From: Solen grandis
Taxonomy: Eukaryota > Mollusca > Bivalvia > Adapedonta > Solenidae
Direction: 5' to 3'
DNA length: 64,000 nt
NCBI GenBank assembly: GCA_021229015.1
Contig: CM037777.1
Location: 22,666,852 to 22,730,851, forward strand
The position numbers and the translations under genes were made by a program. Positions within the stretch are counted from its first letter, which is position 1. Each line of letters begins with the position of its first letter. Of the stretch, positions 47,771 to 61,579 are shown piece by piece. Under the pieces are notes generated by a model, which was not told the DNA's origin, made no database searches, and saw only the letters and a list, made by a program, of their open reading frames with translations.

Positions 47771-50700
47771 AAAACTCGACATTTTTCCCCGGGGGCACGA
47801 CAAGTATTTTTACATAAACCAAAGGAGGGGGGGGGATGGGCCCAATTTTTTTTTAAAAAACTAAGGCATTATTTAAAATACATTGGGGGAATTTTTAAAT
47901 TTTTTTAACGGGTTTTTTAATGACTTACACGGATTGAAAGGTTCATAAATAATGATTTTTAAGCGGGGGCCTTTTTCCTTTTTCTTGTTGGCGTTGGAAC
48001 TAAAAACGTCCGGGGGGCCTAACGGCCCCGCCTAAATCCGCCACCTTCTTTTTTTTTCGGATCTCGCTAATTTTATCCCAAAAAGCTAGCCCACTGTGAG
48101 ATTTGTTTTTTTTCCCCTTTTTTTTTTGTAAATAAAAAAAAAGGGGGTTTTTTACGAAAAAATTTATTCCCCCCAAAAATAAATATTTGGGGGGAAATTT
48201 TTTCTCGCACCCCTTTTTAAGGGGTTTTTTTTTAAAAAAAAAAATGATTTTTCACGAAAACCCTTTTACTCATTTTTTTAAAAAATTTAAAAACCTAAAT
48301 TCCCCCCCGCTGCGGTTACATATTTTTAAATGAAAGTCATATTTTCAAATTGCAACTGCCATGAAAAATTTTCCCCCCCAGGGGGGGGTTAGGGGGAACA
48401 AAATGATGACATAATATTTACTCGATGTTTTAAATGTTATTTCCGGGGGGAAACATTGTTTTATAAAAGAAAATTTTTTTGGGGGGATCAAAAAAGAATT
48501 TTGATAGAATTAAAAATTGGGGGTGAACAAATTTTTTTTTTTAAAAAATTTTTTTTATTTTTCATTTCCTAATTAAAATTTTTTGGGGGGCGAATTTGGG
48601 GGGTTTTTAAAAGGGGGTATTAAGTAAAATTTTTTTGGGCCCCCATTTAGTCCCCCAGGAAGGGGGGGAAAAATTTTTGAAAAAAAAAAACTGAATCACG
48701 GAAACGATATTGAGGGGGGGGGGTTTTGAGATAAAATGTCGGATAACGGAAAAATTTTGTCGGGGTAACCCAAAAAATTTTGAAAAAAGGGATCAATACA
48801 GAAACTAAAATTTTTTTTGTTGGGGGGCACAAATTTTTTCTGAGACACCCTTAATATCACGTCTAAAATTTAAAAAAATCGCTTTTTCTTACAAATTTTA
48901 ATTTTTTCTTTTTTGAAATATAACTAACCTTTCTTATATGTTTTAAAATTTTGGGAAAAAAAAAAGGGCCTGTGAATTTTTTAACAATTTAAAAAAAAAC
49001 CCAAAAAAACCCCCTTTTTTAATTTTGGGGAGATAAAATGGACAAAAAAAGGAAACAGATCTACATAAAATTGAGAATACAAAAAAAAGTACGTTTTAAA
49101 AAATAAAATTAAACTGGAAAAAAATACGTAATTTTTTTAAAATTAATTGCTTTAATTTCATTTTTTGAGTTATATTAAAATGACCTTTAAAACCCAAAAG
49201 CAAAAAACCCGACATTGATAAAAAAATTTTTAAAAAAAAAACCCCAAAATGTCCCCATGAAAAGGGGGAACCCCCCGGGTTAAAATTTTTTTCAAAACCC
49301 TTAAAAAATTGTTTTGATCTAGTATCCTTTTTCCCCCGACATAAAAATTTTTTGGGGCCCGAAAAAAACAAAAAATTTATTCCCAAACTAGACCCCCTTT
49401 TACAAAAAAATTTTCCTCGTCCATGAAAACGCATATACAGTTTTGTTTTTCTTATGGGCCAATGAAATCTTGTATTCGTTAAAAAAACGAAAGAAATTTT
49501 TGGGGGAAAATGGCCCGTAAAAAACCTTTTTTTTTTAAAGAAGAAAAGTTTTCCAATTTACCAAAGCCCCCCTTGGGGGGGAAAATTTGGGGTTTGGGGG
49601 AGAGAATTTTTCGTCTTGTTTTTTTAAATTTTAGCAAAAATTTTTTAAAAGTTTTTATGAAGAAAAATTGGTTTTGGGGCCCGATTTAAATTTTCATCAC
49701 GTGGCTATCGTTTTGGGAAAAGGGGGTCCTAAAAAAGGGGCAAAGCCCAAAAACAAATTTTGCGTACAGAAAATTTAAAAAGTTTTTTTTTTAAATTTTT
49801 TAAAATTTTTTTTGGGGAAATTTTTCGAAAAACGCCCCGGGGGAAACGGAAAAAAAGGGATAACTTTTATTTTTTATCGATCCCTGTAAACACCCAGATA
49901 GAAAAAACCCCTGTAACAACATTTTATTTTTGGGGAAAAAGCAAAAGTTTTGACGTCCCCATTGCATTTTTTTTTTACATAACAATTTTTTTTTTTTACA
50001 AAAACCCCCAAAACCATGATTAAATGGATAAAAAGGGGGGGTTCGCCCTTATTTTTTCAACGGGGGGTAGGGTGATGGGGGAGTGATTTATCTTACTGAA
50101 GGGGGAACAACGGGGAAATTTTTTTTGACTACGGCGATTATTTACCCGCTTGGCGGCACAAATACCACAAAAGGGTAATGGGGTTTTTTGGAAAAAACCC
50201 TTTTTTCGAACACCCATGCTTTTGGGGGAAAAAAAATTTCCCCCAAAAAAAATAAGCGATTTTTTTTGCTTTCGTTTATTGTAGAACCTGGTTTTTACCT
50301 TTTTTTTTATTAGAATTAAAATTCCTTTTTAAGGGTTTTAAAAAAAACGGGGGAAAAAAAAGAAAAAAATTTTTTCTGAAAAGGGGTTTTATTTCTTAAA
50401 TTGTCAAGTTTTTTTTTTTTTTTTTTGTTTTTTTGTGGGGGGTTTTTTTGGGGGGGGGGGGTTGGGGTTTTTTTTTTTTTTTTTCAAATTTATACAATAT
50501 TTCTAGGTATACATTTTTTTTAAAAAAAAGGGAAAAAAAGGGGTTTTTCTACATCTTAAAATTTTTAAAACAAGATTTTTTTATTAAAATTTTTTTTTTT
50601 AAAATATTGGGAAAAAAATTTCAGAAAAGGGAAAAAAATTTGATTGCGTGTTTTAATTTTTAAACCCGTTTAGCGTTAAGTTTTAATGACTGAAAAAATA

Positions 50701-51089
50701 GAGTTTCCCAAGTCTATCACCCCCAAAAAAGGTTTTTTTTTTTTTACCCTTTCACAGAGCTGCTAGGGGATGATGGGGAGTATAAAAAAAGGGGGGGGAA
50801 AATTTTCCCCCAAAAAAACTTTTTTAAAAAGGGGGAAATTTTTTTTTTTTTTTTTTTCTAAATAACTACATGTAATCATTTTTTGGGGTTTAAAAAAAAA
50901 GGGGACTCCCAAAAAATTTTTTCAGTATTGAAAACCCCCCCTCCCAAACCTCCCCGATGGCCGGGGTTGGGGTTTTTAAAAACCGTCCCCCCAAATTTTT
51001 GGGGGGCGTGAGGGGGGGTTTTCCCCGGGGCCCCCACATACCAAATCCCCCCCAAAATTACTGGAAAAACTTTTTTTCTTTTTTCTCCC

Positions 51090-51205
51090 ACATATAAAGG
51101 GGGAGTTCCGGACTGGTTTGCCCCCCGTCAGGGATTAAGACCCCCGGGGGGGGTATTAGACACATGTTTTACGGCGTTTATTGCCCCCGTGACAGCACTT
51201 TTAAA
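51090..51205 (+). repeat. SINE body, copy 3, in damaged form
   Basis: AGTTCCGGACTGGTTTGCCC, CGTCAGGGATTAAGA, GACACATGTTTTACGGCG and TTTATTGCCCCCGTGACAGC follow copy 2 at 45107-45200 in the same order, with mixed stretches turned into runs. Confidence 0.6.
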
Positions 51206-51539
51206 AAACCTCACTAAAAAAATTTTAAAAAACTGAAACGTTTTTGGGGGGATCCAAAAATTTTTTAAAAAAAAAATCCCACACCGGGGCCCCCAAAAAA
51301 AAAAAAAGCCGGGGTTTTTCAGATGAAGGGTCGAGCGGGGTTTTTTGTTAAACATCTTTTATTGGGGGTTTTTTTTTTTTAAAATTACTTTTTGTTTTTT
51401 TTTTTTTTATTTTACTGCATAGCAAACTTCCCCCCCTTTTTCATTTTTGGTCCTAAAAAAACCCCATTTTTTCCCCCCTTTTAAAATTTTCCAAAAATTT
51501 GGGGAAAAAAACTAATCAAAAAGCCTTTTTTTTTTATTT

Positions 51540-52000
51540 TCCCCCTTAACAATTTTTTGAAAAACCCCCTTCTTTTTCCCCGTTCCCCTTTTTTTTAAAT
51601 TTTTGAAAACGCCCCTTTTCCCCGCTCCCAGGTTACTTTTTTTCCCCAAAAAAGCCTTCTTTTTCCCCTTTTCCCCCGTAGCTATATTCAAAAAAGCCTT
51701 CTTTTTTTTTACTCCCCATAGGGGATATTCGAAAACGCAAACTTTTTTTCAGTTCCCCAGTAGCTATTTTCCCCAAAACCCCCTTCATTTCAGTTCCCCA
51801 TACATATTCAAAACGCCTTCTTTTTTATTTTCCCCAAACTATTTCCCCCCAAAAAAGCCTTTTTTTTTCCCCGCTCCCCAGTGGGGAAATTCGAAAAGGG
51901 GCCCAAACTTTTTTTCCCCTTTTTTCCCCCTAGCAAAAAACCCCAAAACCCCCCTTCATTTTCAGTTCCCCAGTACTATAATGGGGAAAAAACCCCCTTT
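51540..52000. repeat. Tandem repeat, damaged
   Basis: CTCCCCAGT/GTTCCCCAGTAGCTAT and AAAAAGCCTTCTTTTT phrases recur seven or more times at roughly 60-70 bp. This gives the 156-codon open frame at 51603-52073, which is not a gene. Confidence 0.5.
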
Positions 52001-55000
52001 TTTATTTTCACTACGAAAAATTCACAGGAAAAAAGAATATTACAAAGCAACAGATTTTTTTTACCCCCCCTGATTTAGGGGGGGTAACATTGATTTTTTT
52101 TTTTAAAAAAGGGTAATTTTGTGGGGGGAGAAACACTTACAAATCTATCCGTAAACTGTACAGGAATCACTGTTTTCAAGGGGGTTTTTGTGAAAAGTAC
52201 GAGGGGGTTTTTTAAAAAAACCCCTAGACTTTTTCCCTAGGGGGTTTTTTTTTTTTTCTTTTTAAAAAAAAATACTTTTTTTGTCCCCCCTATGAAAAAA
52301 AAAATTCTTTGACCCCATAGAAAAAAAAGTAATACTTTTTTTAGGGGGGGGGGAAAACGGATCTTAACTAAGTTTTAAAAAATACTATCTCCCCGGGGGT
52401 TTATTCCACCCCCAACCCCTTATTTTTTTTAAAGCGTCTAATTTTTTAAAAACAAAATGGACAAAAAAAATTAAAAAAATCCAAAAAATTTTTTAGTTAC
52501 GGAATTAGACTAATGTGCGTTTTTTTTACACCATCGCAATTTAGAAATTGGAGAGGGGTTGGGGGATGCCCCCCTTTTTTACGGCCCTTTTCTCCTTTTA
52601 AATTTGACTCTTTTCCCCGGATTTTAAACTGAATTTAAAGGGGCGCAGATCCTAAGGGGTTTTAAAAAAAACTGACCCAAAAAGAACACCTTAATATTTT
52701 TTCCCCAAAAAATTTTTAAAATTTTCGCAAACCTATGCCCCCTCAAGGGGTTTTGAATTTGGGGGTTTTTTTCCCTTTTCCGACTTTTTCTATTTTGTAG
52801 GGTTTTTTAAAACAGTAAATATATAATTTTTGGGGAATTTTTTTTTATTGTTTTTTTTGTTTTTTTTCATTGGTTCAAAAGGTCCTTTTTTTTTAGATTA
52901 TTTTTCCCCAAATTTTAAATTTTGTGATGCCCCTTTTTGGGGGGAAAAAAGTTTTTAAAAAAAAATTTAAATTTTTTTAAATTTGGGGTTTAAGCCCCCG
53001 ACTATGAACTGAAAAAAGGCCCTATGAATACTGAATGGAAAAAAGGGGGTTTTTCCCTTTCCCTTTTGGGGGAATTTTAAAATTTTAAAAAACCCAAACC
53101 CATATACAAAATTTCCCAAAAAATGAATAACCCCAAATTTTATTTTGGGGAAAATTTTTACGAATTATCTCTTCCCCTTAAACCCCCACCCCTAAAAAAA
53201 ACAATCCTGGGGGACTTTCTGTAAAAAAAAACCCAAAACCCCATTGAAAAAATTTTTCGGCACTGCTCTGACATTAAATTTTTTAAAATTTAAATTTTGG
53301 GGTTTTTTAAATAGGGGCAGTTTTTTCCCAAACCCCTTTTATCTAAACGTAAAAAATGGGTGTTTTTTTTTTAAAAAAACCCCTTTTTTAAAAAAACCCT
53401 TTTTTGTTACAGATATAAAACAGTTGGGGAAAAACAAAACACGGCACACGTTTTTTTTCCCCCTTTTTAAAAAACCCCCAGTGTAAAAGTTTAAAACACG
53501 TCAGTATTTTTTTTCAAAAATTGCGACGTGTTTTAAAGAAAAATGTTTTTTTGGGGCAGATTTTTAAAACAAAACCCAAAAAAACCTTTTTTTTAAAACA
53601 TGCAACGTTTTTTAAAGCTAAACAGGGGGGAAAAACCCTTTTTTTTTCCAAATAAAGCCCCTTGGGGAAAAAATTTTTTACTAAAGGTGAGGATTCCCCC
53701 ACCCCCCCCCTATTTCCAAAAAAAAAACGGGACTGGGGGGGGAAAACCCCCCCCGGAAAAAGGGGGAAAATTTTTAATTTTTCCCCCCCCTTAAGGCCTT
53801 TTGGGGGCTTAAACAAAATTCTAACATTTTTTTTTTAGGTTTATAAAACCAAAAATGAGCTATCCGTTTTTTTTTAACAGGGTTTTTAAAAAAAACGGGT
53901 TTTTTTAAAATGCACTTCGGGTTTAAATTTTAGAAAAATTTAAAAAAAAAATATAAAAAAAAAAAACCATTGTTTTTAAAAAAGAAAAAGGGGGGACGGT
54001 AATTAACCAATTTTCCCCCAAAAAAAAAAAAATTTTTAAAAAAATATAATATAAAATGGTAAATAAAGAAAAAAATTTTTTAACAAATAAAACCCAAAAA
54101 AAAAACATATACATTAATTTTCCCCCACTTTGCAAACTTTTTTTTAAAACTGAAACATTTTCACAACCCATTTAAAAGAGTTTTTAAATGTCATTCCACA
54201 TATAACTACATTAAAAAATTTAATAAAGGATAGACAAACGGTTTTCCCCCCATAAAAATTTTTTTCATTTCTCCCCCCAAAAATCCTATTTCTTTTGTAA
54301 CATTACCATACGGGGAAAGGGGAAAAAAATACTGAAAAAAAAAAAAAAAATAACCAAAATAAATTTTAAAAATTAAAAAATTTAAAAAATTTTTAAAATT
54401 CTTAGTACATAAAATTATTAAAATTTTAATCAATAACTGGGGAAAAACCCCAAATTTTTTCCCCCAGTGTAAAAAAACCCCCAAAATTTTTAAAAAAAAC
54501 CCTCCCCCTTTAAACTAAGATTTTTTTTTTAATGCCACTTAAAAAATTTCCCCCAAAAAATTTAATATACAAACTTTTTAGGATGCTGGGGGGAAACATG
54601 TTTCATTCCAATACCTTTGAGGAACATCGTGGATAGTCTAAATCCATAATATAATAAATGCCACAAGCATCACAAAAACCCCTTTTTTGAGGGGGCTGAT
54701 AACCAAAGAAAAAAACCTCCACTCAACAATGGCAATTCCCCCAAAAATTTTTTTCCCGGGGGGGGTGGCATTGTTTTTGGGGGGGATTTAAACGGGACAT
54801 CAAAAATCTTTTCCCCAAATTAAAAAAAACCATCAAAAAAAAAACAAAATGCAAACCATTTATTTTAAAAAAAAGAGGGGGCCCCCCCGAAATGGGGCAA
54901 TAAACCTATAAGATTTGAATTGACCTTGAACAGAGCCCCCCCAAAACAAAACTTTGCACATCCACAAAGTTGATTTACAACCCTTTTTTTCAAAAATTTT

Positions 55001-58000
55001 TTAATTTTTTTTAAAGGGGGCCACAAAAAAAATTTCCCGCAACGGACAGACGAAAAAAAGGCTTTTTAAAATAAAAAAAAACCCTTGGGTGTGTAACAAT
55101 TATTTTAAATGAAAAAAAAAATGAAAAGGGGAAAATGAATAATAGAAAATATTTTAAAAATAATTAAAAAAAAAAAAATTTAAAAAAGCAAAATTTTTGG
55201 GAAAATATTTGAGTGCAACCATACGGGGCTCTTCTGTTATTTTGGGGGTTTTGGGGTTTTTTTCTTTTTTATTTTTTTAAGGGGGGAACCCTTTGGGTTT
55301 AAAATTTTAAAAAACATTTTTTATACTAGAGCTAGAATACTAAAGGGCATTTTTTTAAAATTTTCTACTAACATAAAATCATAAAATAAAAAACTGCAAA
55401 CCATAATCAAAAAAAGTTCCTAAAACAGAACGAAGCTTTTAGGAGTAGTTTTCCCAAAAAAAAATTACAAAATATCAAAAAAAAATTTTTTTTAAAAAAA
55501 ATTATTTTTTGAAAAAAATTTTTCCTCCACCTCTTGAAAAACCCCTTTTGGGGTTTTTTTCCCCCTTTCCATGCTTGAAGCCATTTCAGACCCCAAAGAA
55601 CTAATAATGTCAACACCCCCTGACACTCTGATAAAAATATGAATAATGTAAAAATTTTTGGGAAAAAAGGGAACCCCCCGGGGAGAGCTACGAAAAAAAG
55701 GAGATTTGCTTTTTTTACCCAAATTTAAATTTTTGGGAAAAAGCAATATTTTTTTCCCAAATTTTTGGGGGAACCCAAAAAGGGGAAAAGAAATTTAGCC
55801 CCCAAAAATTTTAAGGGAAAAAAAATTACTAAAAACCCATTTAAAAAAAGTTCATAATTGTAACAAAATATACAGAATACCCTACTCAATTGCAAAACCT
55901 CATTTAATTTTGCCAAAAAAACCCCAAAATTCCCCCTAAAAAAACCCAAAAAGGGGGGAAAAAACCCCCTTTTTTTTTAAAAACTTTTTTTTGTAGCTCT
56001 GCCATAGTAAGCTAAGGAAAAAAAAGTTTAAATTATTTTCAAACTAAATTCCCCCGGGTTCAAAAAAAACTTTTTTTTTAAAATTGGGGGGCAGGGGGAG
56101 TAACCCTGAAGGCCCCCCAGGGGGGCCATACAACATAAAAAATCACTGCATTTTTATAATTCCAATTAAAACAAAACATAAAAAACCAATGAAAAAAACC
56201 CTTCATAAAAAAAACACATCCTTTTTAACCCTTTTTTTTTAAAATTTTTTTAAAAATCAAAAATCTTAAAAAAAAAAATACAAAAGAAAAAACCCCCCCA
56301 ATTTTTAAAACCCCCGTTTTCTTTTTTTTAATTCCCCCTGGCCCCCCTCAAAAAATAGCTAGAACCTCTTAACCACTGGCAAAGATCCTCCATTTTTAAA
56401 AATCACTTGAATTCAAGCAAAAACTACAAGAAAAAATGAAAAAAAAAAAAGATAAAGCCAAAAATTTTTTATTTCAGTAAAATTTTTTAAACATTTTTTA
56501 TTTTAAAAAAATATAGATCTACCACACTGCATATCACAAAACCCCCAACATGTTCATGAAAAACCCCATTTTTCCACATTTCCCCGACAAAACCCGGGGG
56601 AAACCCAAACCCTTTTAAAAAACCCCAAAAGGCTGGTAAGGGGGCATTTTTGGGGGGGAACCCCCCCCCCCCCAAAATTTTTTTTAAAAAAATTTTTTTT
56701 TTTTCCCTTTATCTGACAGTATTAAAAAAAACCCTCCTTTTTTGGGGGGTTTTAAAAAAAGATGCACCCAAAAAAAAATGATGCAATCGATGCAAAATTT
56801 AAAAAAAGGAAAAACAAAACCCAGTTGTATTTTTTAATGGGCAAAAGAAAAATTTTTATCACTCCATTTCCCAAAAAAAATGAAATTTTTTTAAATATTG
56901 GGGGTTTTGGGAAAAAGGGGACTTCAGTTTTTTGTTTTAGCCTCATTTTTTTTTTTTTTCATTTGTACTGGGGGCCCGGCTTTTCCCGCTATTTAACAAG
57001 GGGGCCCCCAAAAAAAAAGGGGGTTCCCCCCAAAAAAAAATTTTTTTTTAAATCATACCAAAATTTTCCCAAAATTTTTTAAAATTAACCACTTTTTTCC
57101 CAAAATTTCCCAATTTTTTAAAAATTTTTTTCTTAAGGTTTTTTCCCCAAAACAAGAGGGGGGGGGGCCCCTTCCCCATTTTTTTGGGGGGGAAAAAAAA
57201 AATGTGATCATTTGGGGTTTAAAAAAAAAATTTTGTCCCCAATTTAAAAAACAAAACGCGCTTCTCCCAAGGCACGGAAACTTCTCAAATATTATTAAAA
57301 TCACCAAACTGGGAGCTTTCCTATCCTTTTTCCCCGGGAATTGAAGGTTTTACTTCTGAAGAGTTTTTTTCATGGCAAAAAACCCCTTTTTTTTTTTCCC
57401 CCTTCTATCTGAATTTTTCCCTTTACATCTCTTAAAGGGGTTTCCCCCACCATCACCTTTCTGATGCCCCAAAACCCCGAACCTCTTTTGGGGACTTTTG
57501 GGGTTTTTTTCATTATCACTGAAAACCCCTTTTCAAATTTTTTTTTTAAAAACCCATCTGTTTTTTTCGGGGTTTTTTTGACTTAATGCCTGAGAAAAAA
57601 ACTCTGCCAAAATTTTAAAAATCCCTTAAAAATTTTTTCCCAAAAACCCCAAAAAGGGCAAATGCTTGATGCACAATCCCCCACAGAACACTGGAAAAAA
57701 AACCCCCAAAAATTTTTTTTAATTTGGACCACTATCTGGACTAGCATTCAGTACCCTTTTTTAAAAAGTGGCAAGAAAAGGGGGGAAAAGGGGAAAGTGA
57801 TCATAAAAAAGATGGGACCAATAAAAAAAGCCCGAATTTTTTCCCCACGAAATTTTACATTTTAAAACAAAAAGAAAACCTTTAATGCAGTTTTCCCCCC
57901 CTTATCGGGTTTTAAAATTTTTTTTAAAGGGGGGTTTAAAAATATACACAAGATGGACGGGGGGACCAATCAAAAACATAACCCCCCTTTTTGGGGTTTT

Positions 58001-61000
58001 TAAAAAAAGGGGGTTAAAAGTACAGGAAAATGAAATTGAATACCCCAATTTCAACCTATTTTTTATCTATTTTTTTTTTTTTTTAAAAATTTTTTTACAT
58101 AAACTTATTTTAACTTTTAAAACTAAAAAAAATTTTTTGGGATTTTTAAAAAAAATTTTCAAATTTCTTAAGATATTCAGATATAGTTCGATAAAAATGC
58201 CATTAAACATTCGGGTTTAAAAAAATGAAAAAAAATTTAAATTAAAAATTTTTTTTCAGGACGAAAAATAATGTTATAGGGGTTGCAAACCCCCTTTTTT
58301 TGGGTTTTCAAAAGGGGATCCCCCCAAAAAGGGGGGAAAGAAAAAAAAAACCCCCATTATGCGGCACACAAAAATTTTTTTTATCTTAGAATAACTCTGA
58401 ATTTTTCCGCAGTGACAAAATACAATTTTTCCCGTTTGGGGAAAATTTCCCTTTTTTTTTTTTTTGGGGGAAAAAAAATTAAGTTTTTTTTTCTTTTTTT
58501 TTTTAATATCGGCAAGTTAGACTTAAAAAAAAACTGTCCCCGGGGAAAAATTTTTTTTTTCCTATTCAAAAACATAGTGCCAATTAAAGGGGTGTTTTTT
58601 AAAAAAAACGTTTTTTAAAAAAAAAAATTTTGGGTTGGGGGAAAAAAAAAAATAGTTTAAAGAAAAAGCAGTACCCAGGATTTTTTCCCCCACAAATTTA
58701 AAATTAAAAAGGGGGGGGTTTGGAAAACCCCTTTTTTGTCCATTTTCCCCGGAGTGGGGGCGAACTGTTGTTATCCCTACCCCCCGGGGGGAAGGGGGGA
58801 TTTTTTTTGGGAACTTCCCCAAAAACATTTTTTTTCCCACTAATGGTTTTTCCCCCACAAAAGTTTGGGGCTAACATGGGGGCCAAAAATTTGGGATTAA
58901 ACCCCTTTAAGGGGGGGAAAAATTTTTGACTGTGGACCTGCGGTGTTGGAAATAGCACTTCCTATGGGGAAACTAAATAATTCAGTTCCCTTAAAAAAAC
59001 CTTAAAAAAACAATTTTCTGTTATAATTATTATCTCGCTCTCAAATATGTGGCTCAAAATACTTTTTTTTTGGGGAAAGACAATGAGAAAATGACAAGTT
59101 ATATTATAAAAAAAACCCAAAAAAATTCATATTCCAAATTGGGGAAAAATTTTTTCAAAAAATTATATTCCATTTTTTAAGGTTTAAAAAAAAAGATGGC
59201 AAATCTTCTGAATGTCATACCCCCCCGGGAAAAATTTATTAATAATAATAATGTATTGATATTATTTTTCCCCTATTGCAAACTGTCCATTTTTCATAAA
59301 TCTTTTGGGCCGCAAAAACCAAAAAATTCTTTTTTGGGGCCCCCAAAAAATAAATCGGGGGGGAAAAAAAAAAAGAAATTCCCAAGGGGAAAAAAAAAAC
59401 CCCCTTTTTTAAATTTTTAAAATCTTTTTTTTAAAAAAAAAACCTTTTTTTGGGAAAACAAAAAAAAAATCAACCCCCCCAAAAGGGGGGGTGTTAAAAA
59501 ATTTTTGCATGTATTTAAAAAAATACCCTTTTTGGGGGAATAATGGACCGAATTTTGCAAAAAAAAACAGGGCCCCATCCTTTTTCCCCCCCGCTGGAAT
59601 TTGGGAAAAAAAAAACCCATTTTGGGTTTTTCTTGGGGGCGCAGGACTTTTTTTTGGGGGCCAAACTTGAACTTTTGTCCCCCAAAAGTCCAGGGGGACC
59701 GCACAATAAAAACCCCCTCCTTCAAGAAAGCAAGGACTCATCTTTGGGGGAAATTTTTTTTCCCTCCTTTTTTTTGGGACAATCGGGGAAAAACTGCATT
59801 GTGCTCCAAATTCCCCAATTTTTTCCCTTTTTTTGAAAAAATTTAAAAACAACCATTTTTTTTAAGTAAAATAAATGACAAACTTTTTTAAAAATATTTT
59901 CTGGGGGTTAATCAATGTTTTCAGGGGTGTAAAATTTTCCCCCTTTAATGCTTTTTTTGGGAAATAAAATTTAAGGGGGGGGGCGAATGAAAAATTGGGG
60001 GAAAAATTTTTTTTTTAATTTCTTAATTTTTTTTTCCCCCAAATTTTTTGGACAATTTTTAATTTTAAACCCCTTTTTAAAGAAAGGGGGGCTTTCAAAA
60101 GTTCCCCCCTAACAATTTTAAAGGAAAATTTAGTATTTTTTAACAAATAATGCCAAACTTGAAAAAAAAACAAAAAGTAAAAGGGAAATTTTTTCAGGGT
60201 CTTTTTAAAACCTTTTTTTTTCAAAATTTTAAAAAAATGAAAAAAAGGGGGAAAAAAATGCCCCCCCCCCCCTTTTGGGGAAAAACCCCCCACGGGGGGG
60301 AAAACAAAATTAAGATCCTTTTTGTTTAATTTTTTTTAAACATTAAAAAAGTAAAAAATTTTTCAAGGGGCTGGCTTGGGGGAAATTTTTTATCTGCAAC
60401 ATGTAATCAAGGGGGAAAAAGGGCATGATAAAAAAAAAAAAATACAAAATTTGATAATTCAAAAAGGGGCCCCCATTAAAAAAACCATTTTTTTTTTTGG
60501 TTTTTTTGGGGTTTTTTTTATTTTTCTAAGGGGGAAAAAATTTTCGACGGGGGTGAAAAAAAATTTTTTAAAAATTTTAAAAGCGCAGAAAAATTGGGGT
60601 TTAAAAATTTTTTTTCATTCAAAAACAATAGCCCTGATTTTTAAAAAAAGATGTTCCCCTTCAAATTCATTACCCTAAAATTCTTTCCGAAAAAACCTTT
60701 TTAAATTTTTTTTTGGAAAATGAACCAAAAATTAAAACTTTGGGCCCAAAGGGGGTTTTTGGGTACTGGGCTTTGAATTCTATGGATGTAAAAGTTTTAA
60801 AACTGTTTAAAATTTCACAGATCCTGAGCTGGGGGTTTTTCAAGCAAGTAATTTAATCAGCAAAAAAACTTTTTAATTTCCTTTTTTTAAAAAACTTTTT
60901 CCCCCAACCCAAGGCAAAAGACAAAATAAGTCCAAATTTTTTCTGATGTTTGTTAATTTTCCATTTTAAACCATCTTGAATTCTCTCTTTTTTCTTTCTT

Positions 61001-61579
61001 CCAAGTAAGAAAAACGAAGTTATTCAATGCATTGTTTAAAAAAGATATTTTTAAAAAATCTTTTGAAAACAATAAAAAATACAAAATAAACAAAGTTTTT
61101 AACGAAGACCTTCAAAAGAAAATGATTGGGGGTTTAATAAGAAATAACAAATCAGTTTTTCAAAGTCAACAATCAAATTCTTGAAAAATTTTCCCCCAAA
61201 ATTTTTGCTCCAGTATTTAAAACCTTTTTTCTCAACCTTTTGTGAGTCAACTTTTTTAAATGTTTTAAAGGACATCTTTTTAAAACTCGACTTCCAAAAC
61301 TTTTTATACTGTTTTTGGGGGCAGGGGGGTTTTACACATTTTTTCTGCAAAAAAACACCCTCTTTAAAACCCCCTAAAAATTGGCAGTGGTGTATCACAA
61401 ATTAACAAGGGCCCCCACTTATTGCATGCCCTAATAGAAATCACACCATCCCTTTTTTTGATTGACTGCCCCCGAACTCTCAAAATTTTTGAAAAAGGTT
61501 TTAAAACAATGGTTTTTAAATAAAGCAATACCCTTTAAATTTTTAACGAAATTTTGGAGGAATATTTGCTAGAGTGAAG

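Larger units (their letters stand above)
47771..61560. other. Homopolymer-distorted, unreliable sequence block
   Basis: Nearly every motif is a run of A, T, G or C (for example GGGGGGG, AAAAAAA, CCCCC), unlike any sequence on either side. The many F-, K-, P- and G-rich open frames follow from the runs and are not genes. Short normal phrases survive (for example 54605-54665 and 54905-54975). No exon could be recognised, though the 3' exons of the + strand gene may be hidden here. The right border is gradual, about 61400-61570. Confidence 0.85.

Noticed and set aside
47475..47908. Open frames across the N gap
   Set aside because: They exist only because Ns were translated as X.
51603..52073. 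156-codon F/P-rich open frame
   Set aside because: It lies in the homopolymer-damaged block, where stops are removed by base runs.
59409..59852. 147-codon open frame on the - strand
   Set aside because: Same damaged block; composition is only F, K, G and P runs.
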